Below are positions 24,057 through 33,184 of a DNA stretch of 64,000 nt, piece by piece. A model generated the notes under the pieces. The model had not been told where the DNA came from. It did no database searches and saw nothing but the letters and a program-made list of their open reading frames with translations. This stretch comes from Bacteroidota bacterium. GTDB taxonomy: Bacteria; Bacteroidota; Bacteroidia; JABEUT01. The position numbers and the translations under genes are program-made. The DNA lies in assembly GCA_013288345.1 (NCBI GenBank), contig JABDCA010000003.1, positions 88,548-152,547 on the forward strand, read 5' to 3'. The first letter of the stretch is position 1, and each line of letters begins with the position of its first letter.

Positions 24057-25088
24057 TTACATTTTAGGAACCTGGCTCTTCACAACCAATGTGTCTGCCA
24101 GTTCATCGTGCAGGGCCTGTGCCTTAGGTGTAAAGCCTGCCATAATATAACCAATGAAAAATGTAAGGTTCGATACCAGTTTGCCTGCATACCTGCCTGC
24201 TGCTCTCCAAAAGCTGAGCCTTTGCCCGAGCATATCCGATACGCGGATACCAATAGCTATTTTACCGGGAGTGGCCTGAAAGCGCGATGATTCGAATGAA
24301 GCGTAGTAAAAGAAGGTGATTAGTGAACTTGCAATAATTACAAGTATAAAACGTATTACAGCATCTACCGGCGGAATAATAAGTGGCTGGTGATTGACAT
24401 ACTGCTTCATGAATTCGTTTACCGGATTTTTACCATCAACAAGTACAAAAATGCTGAGTGGGGTAAGCAGCATTTGCAACATCAGCCAATCGAGGACGAA
24501 AGCTGCAAGCCTGCGCCAGAAACCTGCATATTCTACACCTTGTATATGCGGAATTTCGTAACTGGTTTTAAGTACATAGCTGTTGGTTATTTTATCGTGC
24601 AGGGTCTGGTGCTTTTCGGTTACCAGTGCCATTAAATAACCAATGTAAATTACTGCGGTCGATACGATCTTAAGCAGGTTGCGCGATAGTGCGCGTAAAA
24701 AAGTCATGCGGTTGCCGTTCTCGTCAACCACCTTAAGGTTGGCCGACATTTTACCAGGTGTAGCCTGAAACTTCGACGATTCCCAGATGCTGTAATAGAG
24801 TGTGTAGAACACAAAATTGGCAGCAGCCATTATTATGATGTCCTGAAAAAAGTGGCCAAACAAAATAGTAAGCCCCATAGAACTGTCGCCCATTTGAAAG
24901 CCTGCATCATGTGCTGTTTTGGCTACCTGCATAAGGTCCCAAAAGCCCGACTTTTTTAAGTACAGGGCAAACAAAGGCAATAGTAATATTGAAATAATGG
25001 AATTGTCAATAATGTATGCCGCTAACCTTCTCCATATAGTAGCGTATGAATGCTGCGCCTCAGGGGCTATAGCGTGGACTTCTTCCAT
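24057..25088 (-). CDS. Double RDD-family membrane protein
   Basis: A 343-residue inner-membrane protein with two RDD domains in tandem (about 15-165 and 180-335). Each has the family's start ('YATIWRRLAAYIIDNSIIS', 'YAGFWRRLAAFVLDWLMLQ') with the Arg-Asp pair, and the second conserved block ('FQATPGKMSANLKVVDENGNRMTFLRALSRNLLK', 'FQATPGKIAIGIRVSDMLGQRLSFWRAAGRYAG'), followed by a last helix. RDD proteins are membrane proteins of loosely defined, possibly transport or ion-related function. Internal duplication is clear. It is divergent from the DUF4139 gene across a 32-bp inverted-repeat element. Confidence 0.9.
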   Translation of the reverse strand: MEEVHAIAPEAQHSYATIWRRLAAYIIDNSIISILLLPLFALYLKKSGFWDLMQVAKTAHDAGFQMGDSSMGLTILFGHFFQDIIIMAAANFVFYTLYYSIWESSKFQATPGKMSANLKVVDENGNRMTFLRALSRNLLKIVSTAVIYIGYLMALVTEKHQTLHDKITNSYVLKTSYEIPHIQGVEYAGFWRRLAAFVLDWLMLQMLLTPLSIFVLVDGKNPVNEFMKQYVNHQPLIIPPVDAVIRFILVIIASSLITFFYYASFESSRFQATPGKIAIGIRVSDMLGQRLSFWRAAGRYAGKLVSNLTFFIGYIMAGFTPKAQALHDELADTLVVKSQVPKM

Positions 25089-25126
25089 GTAAAAAACGAA
25101 TTTATAATGGTAAAGATAGTAATACT

Positions 25127-25284
25127 TAATTACGAATTAAAAATTACGAATTACGAATGCCATACAGCGTGTTTTTTTGATACAGTCTAAGTACAATTTG
25201 TTTATTGTTTAGATTCTGTGAGGCCTCTTGGTTTTTTATTGAGAATATTATAATTCGTAATTCGTAATTTTTAATTCGTAATTA
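25127..25284. repeat. 158-bp element with perfect 32-bp inverted repeats, attacgaatt family
   Basis: Left arm 25127-25158 and right arm 25253-25284 are perfectly complementary over 32 bp; each arm is made of ATTACGAATT words. The 94-bp spacer (containing CATACAGCGTGTTTTTTTG) has no ORF. It lies in the divergent promoter region between the RDD and DUF4139 genes. Confidence 0.9.
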
Positions 25285-25321
25285 CTTATTCATGTATATT
25301 TACCCCATATAATCTCTCTCC

Positions 25322-26953
25322 ATGAAAAAAGTAATCTTGTTAGCATCAGTTATCACTGCTGCATCTGTTAATGCGCAAACTACCATCGACCTTACTCCGC
25401 CTGTAAAGGCAGTAACGGTTTATTTAAAAGGTGCAGTTGCCACCCACGAGGTACAGGCAACATTGCCCGAAGGTAAATCAACAGTTGTGTTCCATGGCCT
25501 GCCATCGAACATCGATAAGGGTACCATACAATTAGCATCTACCGGAGATATTACCATACTGTCGGTTACTTCGTACGAAGATTACCTGAGCGAGAGCAGG
25601 AAGAGTGCAAAAAATAAAAAATGGACCGATTCACTGAACGTGCTGAACGACGAAATGGAAAAGATAAAGAACGAGGAGTCAATAATTCAGGCCGGCAAAA
25701 CCCTGTTAGATAATAACCGCATTACATCGGGTGCAAATACAGGCACAACTGCCGCAACCGTAAAGGCTATGTACGATTATTATGTGCACGAGGTTACCCA
25801 TATTCAAGATTCGCTGATGAGGCTGAATAAAAAAGAAAGGTATATACAAAACAAACTAAACAAGATACACAGCGAAATGTATGAGTGGAAGACCCAGACC
25901 GATACCCTTGCCAGTGATGTAGAAGCTATTGTAACATCAGGCCGCTCACAAAATCTCGAATTCCGTTTGTCGTACCTTACCTACGAAGCAGGCTGGGCTC
26001 CTGAGTACGACCTGCGTGCTAAAGATATTAAGCATACCTGCCAGCTTACTTACAAAGCAAATGTATACCAGCATACTGGTGATGATTGGAACAATATCGA
26101 CCTTACCCTTTCTACATCGAACCCTGAGGTAAGCCAAACAGCGCCTTTTCTTAATCCAAACTATTTAAGTTTCCAGACTTCATATAATTACAAATCATCG
26201 TATGGAGGATCTCCTGCGCCAACGGCACAAAGGGCTATGGTAATGAATGAGATGAAAGGAGATGAGGAGAAGTTAGAAATTGCTTCAAATGGTAATGGAG
26301 GATTTAGTTCTAACTCAGTTGGTACCACCACTAACGAAAGCCAACTGGCTGTTGAGTTTCATATTGATGTGCCTTATACGTTGCCTACCGATGGCAAGGC
26401 CCACATGGTTGATATTAAAAAACTGGATATTCCTGCTTTATACCGCAACCAAACCACACCTAAGCTTAAGCAAGATGCCTACCTTATGGCTGATGTAATA
26501 CACTCGCAAGACCTTGACCTGATGCCTGCCGAGGTAAATATTTACTATGCCGGTGCGTATGTGGGTAAGTCATACATCAACACCCAAAGCACTACCGATA
26601 CCATAAGCTTTTCGCTGGGTATTGATAAAAAGATAATAGTAAAACGGGAGCGTGTAAAAGAACTGTGCTCGACTAAATGGATAGGTACCAACAAAACACA
26701 AACCTTTACCTATTCAATAACCATGCACAACACCCATCCCGATTCATTGAAGATAGAGGTGTTCGACCAGGTTCCTGTAACTACCGATAAGGATATTGTA
26801 ATTGAAGTGCAGGATAAAGGCGGAGCAACACAAAACCCCGATACCGGCAAGCTTACCTGGAAAATTTCATTGAATCCGGGCGAAACAAGGAAACTTACTT
26901 TCTCTTATTCCGTAAAATACCCTAAGGACAAGATTGTAGAAAACTTAAACTAG
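25322..26953 (+). CDS. Secreted DUF4139 / mucoidy-inhibitor MuiA-like protein
   Basis: A 543-residue exported protein: signal peptide 1-19 ('ILLASVITAASVNAQ'). The N-terminal DUF4140-type domain ('VTVYLKGAVATHEVQATLPEGKSTVVFHGLP', about 30-100) is followed by a coiled coil (about 100-200), then a DUF4139 beta domain (about 205-540) with 'LEFRLSYLTYEAGWAPEYDLRA', 'HTGDDWNNIDLTLSTSNP' and the C-terminal 'FTYSITMHNTHPDSLKIEVFDQVPV...NPGETRKLTFSYSVKYPKDK'. It is the full family plan. Role in the envelope is not defined. Its stop codon overlaps the first base of a repeat (26953). Confidence 0.9.
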   Translation: MKKVILLASVITAASVNAQTTIDLTPPVKAVTVYLKGAVATHEVQATLPEGKSTVVFHGLPSNIDKGTIQLASTGDITILSVTSYEDYLSESRKSAKNKKWTDSLNVLNDEMEKIKNEESIIQAGKTLLDNNRITSGANTGTTAATVKAMYDYYVHEVTHIQDSLMRLNKKERYIQNKLNKIHSEMYEWKTQTDTLASDVEAIVTSGRSQNLEFRLSYLTYEAGWAPEYDLRAKDIKHTCQLTYKANVYQHTGDDWNNIDLTLSTSNPEVSQTAPFLNPNYLSFQTSYNYKSSYGGSPAPTAQRAMVMNEMKGDEEKLEIASNGNGGFSSNSVGTTTNESQLAVEFHIDVPYTLPTDGKAHMVDIKKLDIPALYRNQTTPKLKQDAYLMADVIHSQDLDLMPAEVNIYYAGAYVGKSYINTQSTTDTISFSLGIDKKIIVKRERVKELCSTKWIGTNKTQTFTYSITMHNTHPDSLKIEVFDQVPVTTDKDIVIEVQDKGGATQNPDTGKLTWKISLNPGETRKLTFSYSVKYPKDKIVENLN

Positions 26954-27045
26954 AATATTGAATATCGAACAAGGAATGTCGAATATCGAAGGGAGGACAG
27001 AATAACAATATCGAATATTGAACAAGGAATGTCGAATGCCGAAAT
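26953..27045. repeat. Two direct copies of GAATATCGAACAAGGAATGTCGAA family
   Basis: Copy 1 at 26953-26990 and copy 2 at 27006-27045, sharing the core GAACAAGGAATGTCGAAT. Copy 2 includes the start codon of the next gene. An inverted third copy lies at 27446-27478. Confidence 0.85.
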
Positions 27046-27427
27046 AAATAACCTAAGCAAACGTAAGTTTGATTTGGAAGAAAGATTAATTGATTTTTCT
27101 GTTCTTATTATAGAAATTTCCGAAGGTTTACATGGTTCTCCTGCCGGAAAGCATATTTCGGGCCAAATTGTCAGATCGGGCACATCACCGGCATTGCATT
27201 ATGGCGAGGCTCAAAGTGCAGAATCGAGGGCCGATTTCGTTCATAAACTAAAAGTGTTATTGAAAGAATTGAGAGAAACCTTAGTTGGCCTAAAAATTAT
27301 TAAAAGGGTTCCGTTGGCAAATAAAATGGAAATAATAGATAAGGGCATTGTTGAGTGTAATGAATTAATTGCGATTTTTAACAAAAGTGTTGAAACAGCA
27401 AGAAATAATAATGACGTAAAAAAATAA
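27029..27427 (+). CDS. Four-helix-bundle protein (S23 / 23S rRNA-IVP family)
   Basis: A 132-residue helical protein of the S23/IVP family, related to Avd of diversity-generating retroelements: 'DLEERLIDFSVLIIEISEGL', the signature 'GKHISGQIVRSGTSPALHYGEAQSAESRADFVHKLKVLLKELRETLVGLKII', and a last helix. The pentameric bundles of the family carry a basic nucleic-acid-binding face. The start ATG 27029 lies inside repeat copy 2, so the first five codons are repeat-derived; the frame is open upstream through both repeats to the stop codon of the previous gene. An inverted repeat closes the gene at 27446. It is not in an rRNA gene here. Function unknown. Confidence 0.85.
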   Translation: MSNAEINNLSKRKFDLEERLIDFSVLIIEISEGLHGSPAGKHISGQIVRSGTSPALHYGEAQSAESRADFVHKLKVLLKELRETLVGLKIIKRVPLANKMEIIDKGIVECNELIAIFNKSVETARNNNDVKK

Positions 27428-27445
27428 GTCGCAGGTATTTAACTT

Positions 27446-27478
27446 CAGTATTCGATATTCCTTGTTCGATATTCATTA
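27446..27478. repeat. Inverted copy of the GAATATCGAACAAGGAATGTCGAA family
   Basis: Reverse complement of copy 1 with one mismatch in the 26-base core. It lies 18 bp after the four-helix-bundle stop codon and 13 bp before the next start codon. Confidence 0.85.
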
Positions 27479-27490
27479 TTTCAGATAGAT

Positions 27491-29767
27491 ATGATTTTTA
27501 AAAAGCACCAACGACTCAGACGCGCCTTTTACTTTTTTCCTTTGCAATTGTTCTTTATGACAATTAAGGAAAACCTCGTCTTTATATTCGTATGGATGCT
27601 GTTCTTCGGGTTTATTACACAATCGGTAGCAGGCAAGTATGGTGTACCTTATCTTTTTTTATATCCCGAATATTTTAATAGAGTGGGCTTCAGCTCTTAC
27701 TTTTTGGTCGGCTTTTCCTGTGGCGGTTTCATCATGTCATATAATGTATCCAGTTATATTATCAATAGCTGGCGCTTTCCGTTTTTGGCAACATTAGAAA
27801 GACCGTTCTTTACATTTATACTGAATAACTGCCTTATTCCGCTTGCCTTTATAATAACCTTTATTTGCTGCGAAGTGCATAACCGCGCTTACGATGCGGC
27901 CCTTTCGCAAAGCTTGCCCCACCACATGTTTGGCTTTTTGCTGGGCGTTACATGCTTCTTGCTAATCACTATTGCCTATTTCTACCTGTTCGATAAAAAC
28001 ATATTTAAAGTATTTGGCATAGGCCCTAAAAAGGTGTCGAGGGTATCGCTGAAAAAAGAAAAGGTAAGGCTCGGTTTTGGCATGCAGTGGGAAACCGCAT
28101 CGCACCATGCCGATGTATATGCCGACCGCACCTGGCATATTGAAACCTACCTGGGTGGCAATATGAGCATAAGGCTGGCACGTGGCTACGAGCACTACGA
28201 TCATAAAATGCTCGAACGCATTTTCAGGCGTAACCACCAAACGGGCGCAATTTTTGAAGTTGTGGCTATTTTAAGCCTGTTGGTGTTGGGTGTGTTTCGC
28301 GATAACCCTTTGCTTATGGTACCTGCTGCAGCCAGTGTGTTTCTGTTGTTTACCATTTTTACCATGCTTGTTAGCGCCATACACAATTGGTTGCGTGGCT
28401 GGACAACTATGGGCGTAATAGGGCTGCTTGTATTGATCAATTACTTTTCTTCTACCCACTGGCAGTGGTTTGCAGCTAAGGCCTATGGCATGAATTATAA
28501 AACTGCTCCGGCTCCGTATTCATTCGAAACATTTAAACTGCTTGGCGAAGATCACCAACTGGTGCAGCACGATAAGAGCCACATGATTGGAATATTGGAT
28601 CTGTGGAAACTGAAGAATTCGGAAAAGGCCAACGGGTATAAACCACCCATTGTATTTATAAATACCAGCGGTGGCGGTTTGCGTTCGGCCATGTGGACCT
28701 TTTATACCCTGCGTTATTTAGACAGCGTATTCAATGGCAAATTCTTTAACCGTGCCGAACTTATTACAGGCTCATCGGGTGGTATGGTAGGTGCAGCGTA
28801 CTATCGTGAACTTTATTTAGAAAGGCAGAAGAACCAGCCGATTGACCTGAACAACCCCAAGTATCTCGAAAAGATAGGAGAGGATATACTCAACCCTATT
28901 GCATTTACCATTGCCACTAACGACTTGGCTTTTCGCTTACAACGGTTTAACGACGGAAAATATAGCTATACCAAGGATAGGGGTTATGCCTTTGAAGAAA
29001 AGCTGGATGAGAATACCGATAACGTGCTTAACAAGCGCCTGCGCGATTATCGCTTGCCCGAGGAACAGGCCATGATACCCATGATGTTCATTACCCCGAC
29101 CATTGTTAACGATGGCCGCAAGCTTATTATATCGCCACAAGGGGTTTCGTTTATGACAAGCTTTGATGTGGACAGCAACTTTAAGTACAGCCCTATGACA
29201 CAGTCGGTGGAGTTTACCCGCCTGTTTGTAAACCAGGACGCACAAAACCTGTGGTTTACCAGCGCCCTGCGTATGAGCGCCACATTCCCTTACATTACTC
29301 CTATAACAGCCCTGCCCAGCGAACCTGCTATAGAAGCTATGGATGCAGGCCTTATAGATAACTTCGGGCTTGAGGAAACCGTAAAATATTCATATACCTT
29401 CAGGAAGTGGCTCAGCGAAAATGCCGACCGCATTATTATTATACAAATACGCGATCAGTATAAGCAACCTGCTATTAAAGATAATTCGCCGCACAACCTG
29501 GTAGAGAGCTTTACCTTCCCTGTAAACCGTTTTTACAGCAACCTGTTCCCGGTTGAAAACTATAAGGAAGACCGGTTGATGGAATACATGAGCCGCTGGT
29601 ATAAAGGTAAGGTGAACGTGGTATGCTTTCAGATAGATAATACTGGTACCGATGATATATCGCTTAGCTGGCATCTTACCGACAAAGAAAAGATACAGGT
29701 AAAGGGCTCTATGAACCAGCCCGACAATTCTAAAGCCATTGAAGAGCTGAAAACGCTTTTAAAGTAA
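27491..29767 (+). CDS. Membrane-anchored patatin-like phospholipase
   Basis: A 758-residue protein. Residues 1-330 contain about seven hydrophobic segments (for example 30-45, 68-90, 108-128, 147-166, 258-280, 282-300, 306-320) with a soluble loop at 180-250. Residues about 385-750 are a patatin acyl hydrolase domain: oxyanion loop 'SGGGLRS' (394-396 GGG), nucleophile elbow 'GSSGG' (Ser429), and catalytic Asp618 in 'DAGLIDNFG'. It should cleave membrane lipids from the cytoplasmic side or at the membrane. The fusion to a long multi-pass membrane region is seen in Bacteroidota but is not the common form. The inverted repeat ends 13 bp before its start. Confidence 0.85.
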   Translation: MIFKKHQRLRRAFYFFPLQLFFMTIKENLVFIFVWMLFFGFITQSVAGKYGVPYLFLYPEYFNRVGFSSYFLVGFSCGGFIMSYNVSSYIINSWRFPFLATLERPFFTFILNNCLIPLAFIITFICCEVHNRAYDAALSQSLPHHMFGFLLGVTCFLLITIAYFYLFDKNIFKVFGIGPKKVSRVSLKKEKVRLGFGMQWETASHHADVYADRTWHIETYLGGNMSIRLARGYEHYDHKMLERIFRRNHQTGAIFEVVAILSLLVLGVFRDNPLLMVPAAASVFLLFTIFTMLVSAIHNWLRGWTTMGVIGLLVLINYFSSTHWQWFAAKAYGMNYKTAPAPYSFETFKLLGEDHQLVQHDKSHMIGILDLWKLKNSEKANGYKPPIVFINTSGGGLRSAMWTFYTLRYLDSVFNGKFFNRAELITGSSGGMVGAAYYRELYLERQKNQPIDLNNPKYLEKIGEDILNPIAFTIATNDLAFRLQRFNDGKYSYTKDRGYAFEEKLDENTDNVLNKRLRDYRLPEEQAMIPMMFITPTIVNDGRKLIISPQGVSFMTSFDVDSNFKYSPMTQSVEFTRLFVNQDAQNLWFTSALRMSATFPYITPITALPSEPAIEAMDAGLIDNFGLEETVKYSYTFRKWLSENADRIIIIQIRDQYKQPAIKDNSPHNLVESFTFPVNRFYSNLFPVENYKEDRLMEYMSRWYKGKVNVVCFQIDNTGTDDISLSWHLTDKEKIQVKGSMNQPDNSKAIEELKTLLK

Positions 29768-29866
29768 GGGCCTTTAAATAAGCCGTATTGGGTTGTATTT
29801 CATTACCCGATATGAGTAATAGCCAAATTGTATAAAATTTCGTACTTTTAAGGCTTATTTCACGAA

Positions 29867-30403
29867 ATGATATTGGGGGAACGAAATAAAATACCGATTG
29901 GTGCGGCCATAGTAATAGTAACTATAGGTATGCTATTCTCATCGTGTGCCAAGAGCGGGGTAGAGCAACCTACGGGCCTGTCATCTTATAACATGAGCGC
30001 TTATAACAACAACCAACTGCTTACCTTTAATGCAAGCGCTATTAACCATGGCGATACCATACTGGATATTATAGGCAACTGGCCCACAAACATTGGCAAA
30101 ACATATGTGTTAGATATTTTTCATATTAAAATATATGTAAAGCTTAAATACCTGGTGGGTACATATAACCTGGGTACCAAGCCCGATGCCGTTTATGGCG
30201 CTTATCCTACGGGCTCAAATCCTATAAAGTTCGATTTTTACTATTACACCGATCGTGCCGATACAGGCACTTTGCGCATTACATCCTTCGATTCAGCAAC
30301 TACTTCTATTTCGGGTACCTTCGATTTTAACGGAGCCAACTCAGCTACTGGCGGTAACATATATATAACCAACGGTTCCTTTACCAATGTTAAAATAAAT
30401 TAG
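29867..30403 (+). CDS. Small lipoprotein of unknown function
   Basis: A 178-residue lipoprotein: hydrophobic run 'AAIVIVTIGMLFSSC' with lipobox Cys27. The mature part is beta-rich with aromatic strands ('YNMSAYNNNQLLTFNASAIN', 'FDFYYYTDRADTGTLRITSFD', 'SISGTFDFNGANS'). This plan matches secreted beta-sandwich lipoproteins related to the DUF6252 type, though I am not sure. It is a single gene with its own leader region. Confidence 0.65.
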   Translation: MILGERNKIPIGAAIVIVTIGMLFSSCAKSGVEQPTGLSSYNMSAYNNNQLLTFNASAINHGDTILDIIGNWPTNIGKTYVLDIFHIKIYVKLKYLVGTYNLGTKPDAVYGAYPTGSNPIKFDFYYYTDRADTGTLRITSFDSATTSISGTFDFNGANSATGGNIYITNGSFTNVKIN

Positions 30404-30515
30404 CAGTAAGCCAATAGTGCAAAAATCATTAGTCGTATAGCGTATTTTTATGCATTAATTGTTTGGCAATTATATAGTTTATTTATATTTATAATTCAAA
30501 TTTAAACGCTTAACC

Positions 30516-33128
30516 ATGATCAAAAAATTACATCTTTTTATTGCAATTATTATTGCAGGCTCATTAACCGCTCAAACATCAATACCCAATAGTGGTTTTG
30601 AAAAATGGAACTATACCAGTTGGTTAGATCCGCAATATTATATCACATCGAATGTGAATAATATAACAAAAGGCTTACCGGTAAATGTAACGCAATCGTC
30701 CAGCTCGTATCATGCAAAAATTGCCGTACAAATGACAACAGTTGCCACAGGCAGTGATACATCGGCCGGTTACTTTTTTGATGGCCAGCCTACCAATAGC
30801 GGGTTTCAGGGTGGTATTCCGTACAGCCAAAAACCTACAGGCTTGCGGTTTTACTATAAATATACCCGCACAGCTACCGACACAGGCGTGGTGCTTTGCA
30901 TATTTAAATTAGGGGGTACTACCATAGGCGGGAAGGAAATAAAATTAGATACAGCGAAAAATTATAAGTTGAGCTACACCACATTTAGCTTGCCTATAGC
31001 ACCCGATAGCATTATGTTTGGCGGCCTTTCATCTATTGGCGCTATTCAAAACACCGATAAACAAATACCCGGCAGTACATTAATTATAGATAGTGTTACG
31101 TTTACCGGCGTTACCAGTCAACCGGCCATGCTTAACGGCGATTTAGAAAGCTGGGTAGGTGATACACTAAAAGCGCCGCAGGGCTGGTATATACAAAATA
31201 ATAGTAGCAGTGTGCTCAGTAACCAAACTACCGATGCCTATACAGGTAACTATGCACTTATAATAAGTTCTGTTCTTCAAAATTACCAAGGTGCCGATTC
31301 TACCTTTACGGCTGAGGCTACAACAGGTATAGAGTCAAACAACGGCTTGCAGGGCGGATACCCATTTACACATAAAGTAGATACCATTGAGTTTTATTAT
31401 AAGTATGCCCCTGCCAACCCTAACGACAGTGCCATTATGCAAGTGGGGCTGAAAAATAGCGGCGTATTTATTTTGTATCGCGATACTATGTTAGCCGCAT
31501 CAGCTTCATATAAACGTGTGCGGGTACCCTTCTCATCCAATAGTACTCCCGATAGTGTTACGGTAACCTTCAACTCATCAAAAAAATGGAGAACAGGGCC
31601 ATCCTACACAGGAGCAGTTTTAAAGGTAGATAATGTACGTTTCTTATCACAGGCAGTACCGCCTGTGGCTGCCTTTACCGGTGGCACCGTGGTATGCGTA
31701 GGTTCTACTATTAACTATGCAAGCACATCATTAAACGCACCAAGCACAGTAAGCTGGACCTTTGGCGGCGGTTCACCGGGCACTTCGGGTTTAGCAAGCC
31801 AATCGGTATTGTATTCTGTAGCGGGCCCATATACTACCAAACTGGTAGTAAGCAACAGTGCAGGCAGCGATAGCATTACAAGTACGGTAACTGTAGTTAC
31901 AGCGCCTACTATAAAGTTCACAGGTAATACAGCTATATGTTCGGGTACCAATACTATTATTACAGCTTCGGGTGGCAATACCTATTTGTGGAGCACCGGT
32001 TCTACCAACGATACCATTAATGTATCTCCGGCATCAACCAAAACCTATTCGGTTACAGCTACTGCCATTGGCGGATGTTCTGCCAGCAATAGCCAGGCGG
32101 TAACAGTTACCCAAACACCTCCTGCTCCTTCGGCAGGTAGCAACAGCCCTTTATGTAGTGGCACAACACTTAATTTTAATGCTACCGCAGCAAATGCTAC
32201 TTCTTATACCTGGACAGGGCCTAATGGCTTTAGTTCGGGTTCGCAAAATCCGTTTATAAGTAGTGCACAGGTTCTGGCTTCGGGTACTTACACTGTTACC
32301 GGAACTAATGGAGGTTGCACCGGCCCAATAGCAACAGAATCTGTAACTGTTAATCAAACACCTGCTGCACCTTCGGCAGGTAGTAACGGCCCTATTTGCA
32401 GTGGTATAACACTTAACCTTAACTCTAACTCGGTGGGTGCTACCGGTTATACCTGGACAGGCCCTAATGGGTTTAGTTCGGGTTCGCAAAATCCGTTTGT
32501 GACAAATGCACAAGTTGTGGCTTCGGGTACTTACTCGGTTACGACATCATCGGCAGCAGGTTGTACCAGTACTTTAGGAACCGTTGCAGTAATAGTTAAT
32601 CCAACACCTACTGTGTCTGCATCCTATAATCCCAATAACGATACTATCTGTAATGGATCGAATGTAGTTATTACCGCTGCAGGCGGTGGTGCGGGTGCAA
32701 CGTATACCTGGTCGCCTAATATTGGTTTAAGCGCCACAACAGGTGCAATGGTTACTGCCAACCCAACCGGCGACCAAAAATATACAGTGGTTGCTACCAC
32801 TACACTTAACTGTTCGAATACCTTAGATACTGCAGTGTATGTAAAAACATGCGTTACGGGTATTGAGTCTTTAAATCAATTGCAACAGGTGGTGGTTTAT
32901 CCGAACCCAAGCAATGGTGTTTTCACCATTGAAGTGAAAAGTGAAGAGTTTAAAGTGAAAAATGTAGAGATTTACAATATACTTGGCGAACAGGTTTGTT
33001 CACCATTTACAATTCACCACTCACAATTCACCATTGATTTAAGCAGCAGGCCAGCAGGTATTTATTTTTACACAATTTATAATACAGCAGGCGAAGCCAT
33101 TGACCGTGGTAAGCTTATCATTAAGTAA
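30516..33128 (+). CDS. T9SS surface protein with PCMD-like, PKD and Ig-like domains
   Basis: An 870-residue exported protein: signal peptide 1-19; two copies of a PCMD-like carbohydrate-linked domain (about 24-190 and 200-385: 'PNSGFEKWNYTSW...', 'LNGDLESWVGDTLKAPQGW', 'IDSVTFTG', 'VDNVRFLSQ'); a PKD domain (about 390-460); Ig-like repeats (about 465-790) including two close copies containing 'TWTGPNGFSSGSQNPF'; and a type A T9SS sorting domain. In the sorting domain both arms around the 'YNILGE' core ('SEEFKVKNVEI', 'FTIHHSQFTIDLSS') are encoded by repeat words. It should be a cell-surface adhesin or binding protein. A paralogue follows at 33647. Confidence 0.85.
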   Translation: MIKKLHLFIAIIIAGSLTAQTSIPNSGFEKWNYTSWLDPQYYITSNVNNITKGLPVNVTQSSSSYHAKIAVQMTTVATGSDTSAGYFFDGQPTNSGFQGGIPYSQKPTGLRFYYKYTRTATDTGVVLCIFKLGGTTIGGKEIKLDTAKNYKLSYTTFSLPIAPDSIMFGGLSSIGAIQNTDKQIPGSTLIIDSVTFTGVTSQPAMLNGDLESWVGDTLKAPQGWYIQNNSSSVLSNQTTDAYTGNYALIISSVLQNYQGADSTFTAEATTGIESNNGLQGGYPFTHKVDTIEFYYKYAPANPNDSAIMQVGLKNSGVFILYRDTMLAASASYKRVRVPFSSNSTPDSVTVTFNSSKKWRTGPSYTGAVLKVDNVRFLSQAVPPVAAFTGGTVVCVGSTINYASTSLNAPSTVSWTFGGGSPGTSGLASQSVLYSVAGPYTTKLVVSNSAGSDSITSTVTVVTAPTIKFTGNTAICSGTNTIITASGGNTYLWSTGSTNDTINVSPASTKTYSVTATAIGGCSASNSQAVTVTQTPPAPSAGSNSPLCSGTTLNFNATAANATSYTWTGPNGFSSGSQNPFISSAQVLASGTYTVTGTNGGCTGPIATESVTVNQTPAAPSAGSNGPICSGITLNLNSNSVGATGYTWTGPNGFSSGSQNPFVTNAQVVASGTYSVTTSSAAGCTSTLGTVAVIVNPTPTVSASYNPNNDTICNGSNVVITAAGGGAGATYTWSPNIGLSATTGAMVTANPTGDQKYTVVATTTLNCSNTLDTAVYVKTCVTGIESLNQLQQVVVYPNPSNGVFTIEVKSEEFKVKNVEIYNILGEQVCSPFTIHHSQFTIDLSSRPAGIYFYTIYNTAGEAIDRGKLIIK
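32926..33036. repeat. Inverted simple-word repeats inside a T9SS sorting domain
   Basis: Left arm 32926-32965 (GTGAAAAGTGAAGAG... words) and right arm 33000-33036 (TTTACAATTCACCACTCACA...) are imperfectly complementary and flank the codons for 'YNILGEQV'. Both arms are translated. Confidence 0.7.
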
Positions 33129-33148
33129 ACCGGTTTTGTTCTTTTGTA

Positions 33149-33184
33149 AAAAAGCCCTGAAGCATATGCTTCAGGGCTTTTTTT
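33149..33184 (+). terminator. Rho-independent terminator after 30516 gene
   Basis: AAAGCCCTGAAGCA and TGCTTCAGGGCTTT form a perfect stem, followed by T7. A strong terminator. Confidence 0.9.

Noticed and set aside
31715..32513. Two minus-strand ORFs of 87 and 120 codons
   Set aside because: Antisense shadows of the Ig-like repeats in the T9SS gene at 30516.
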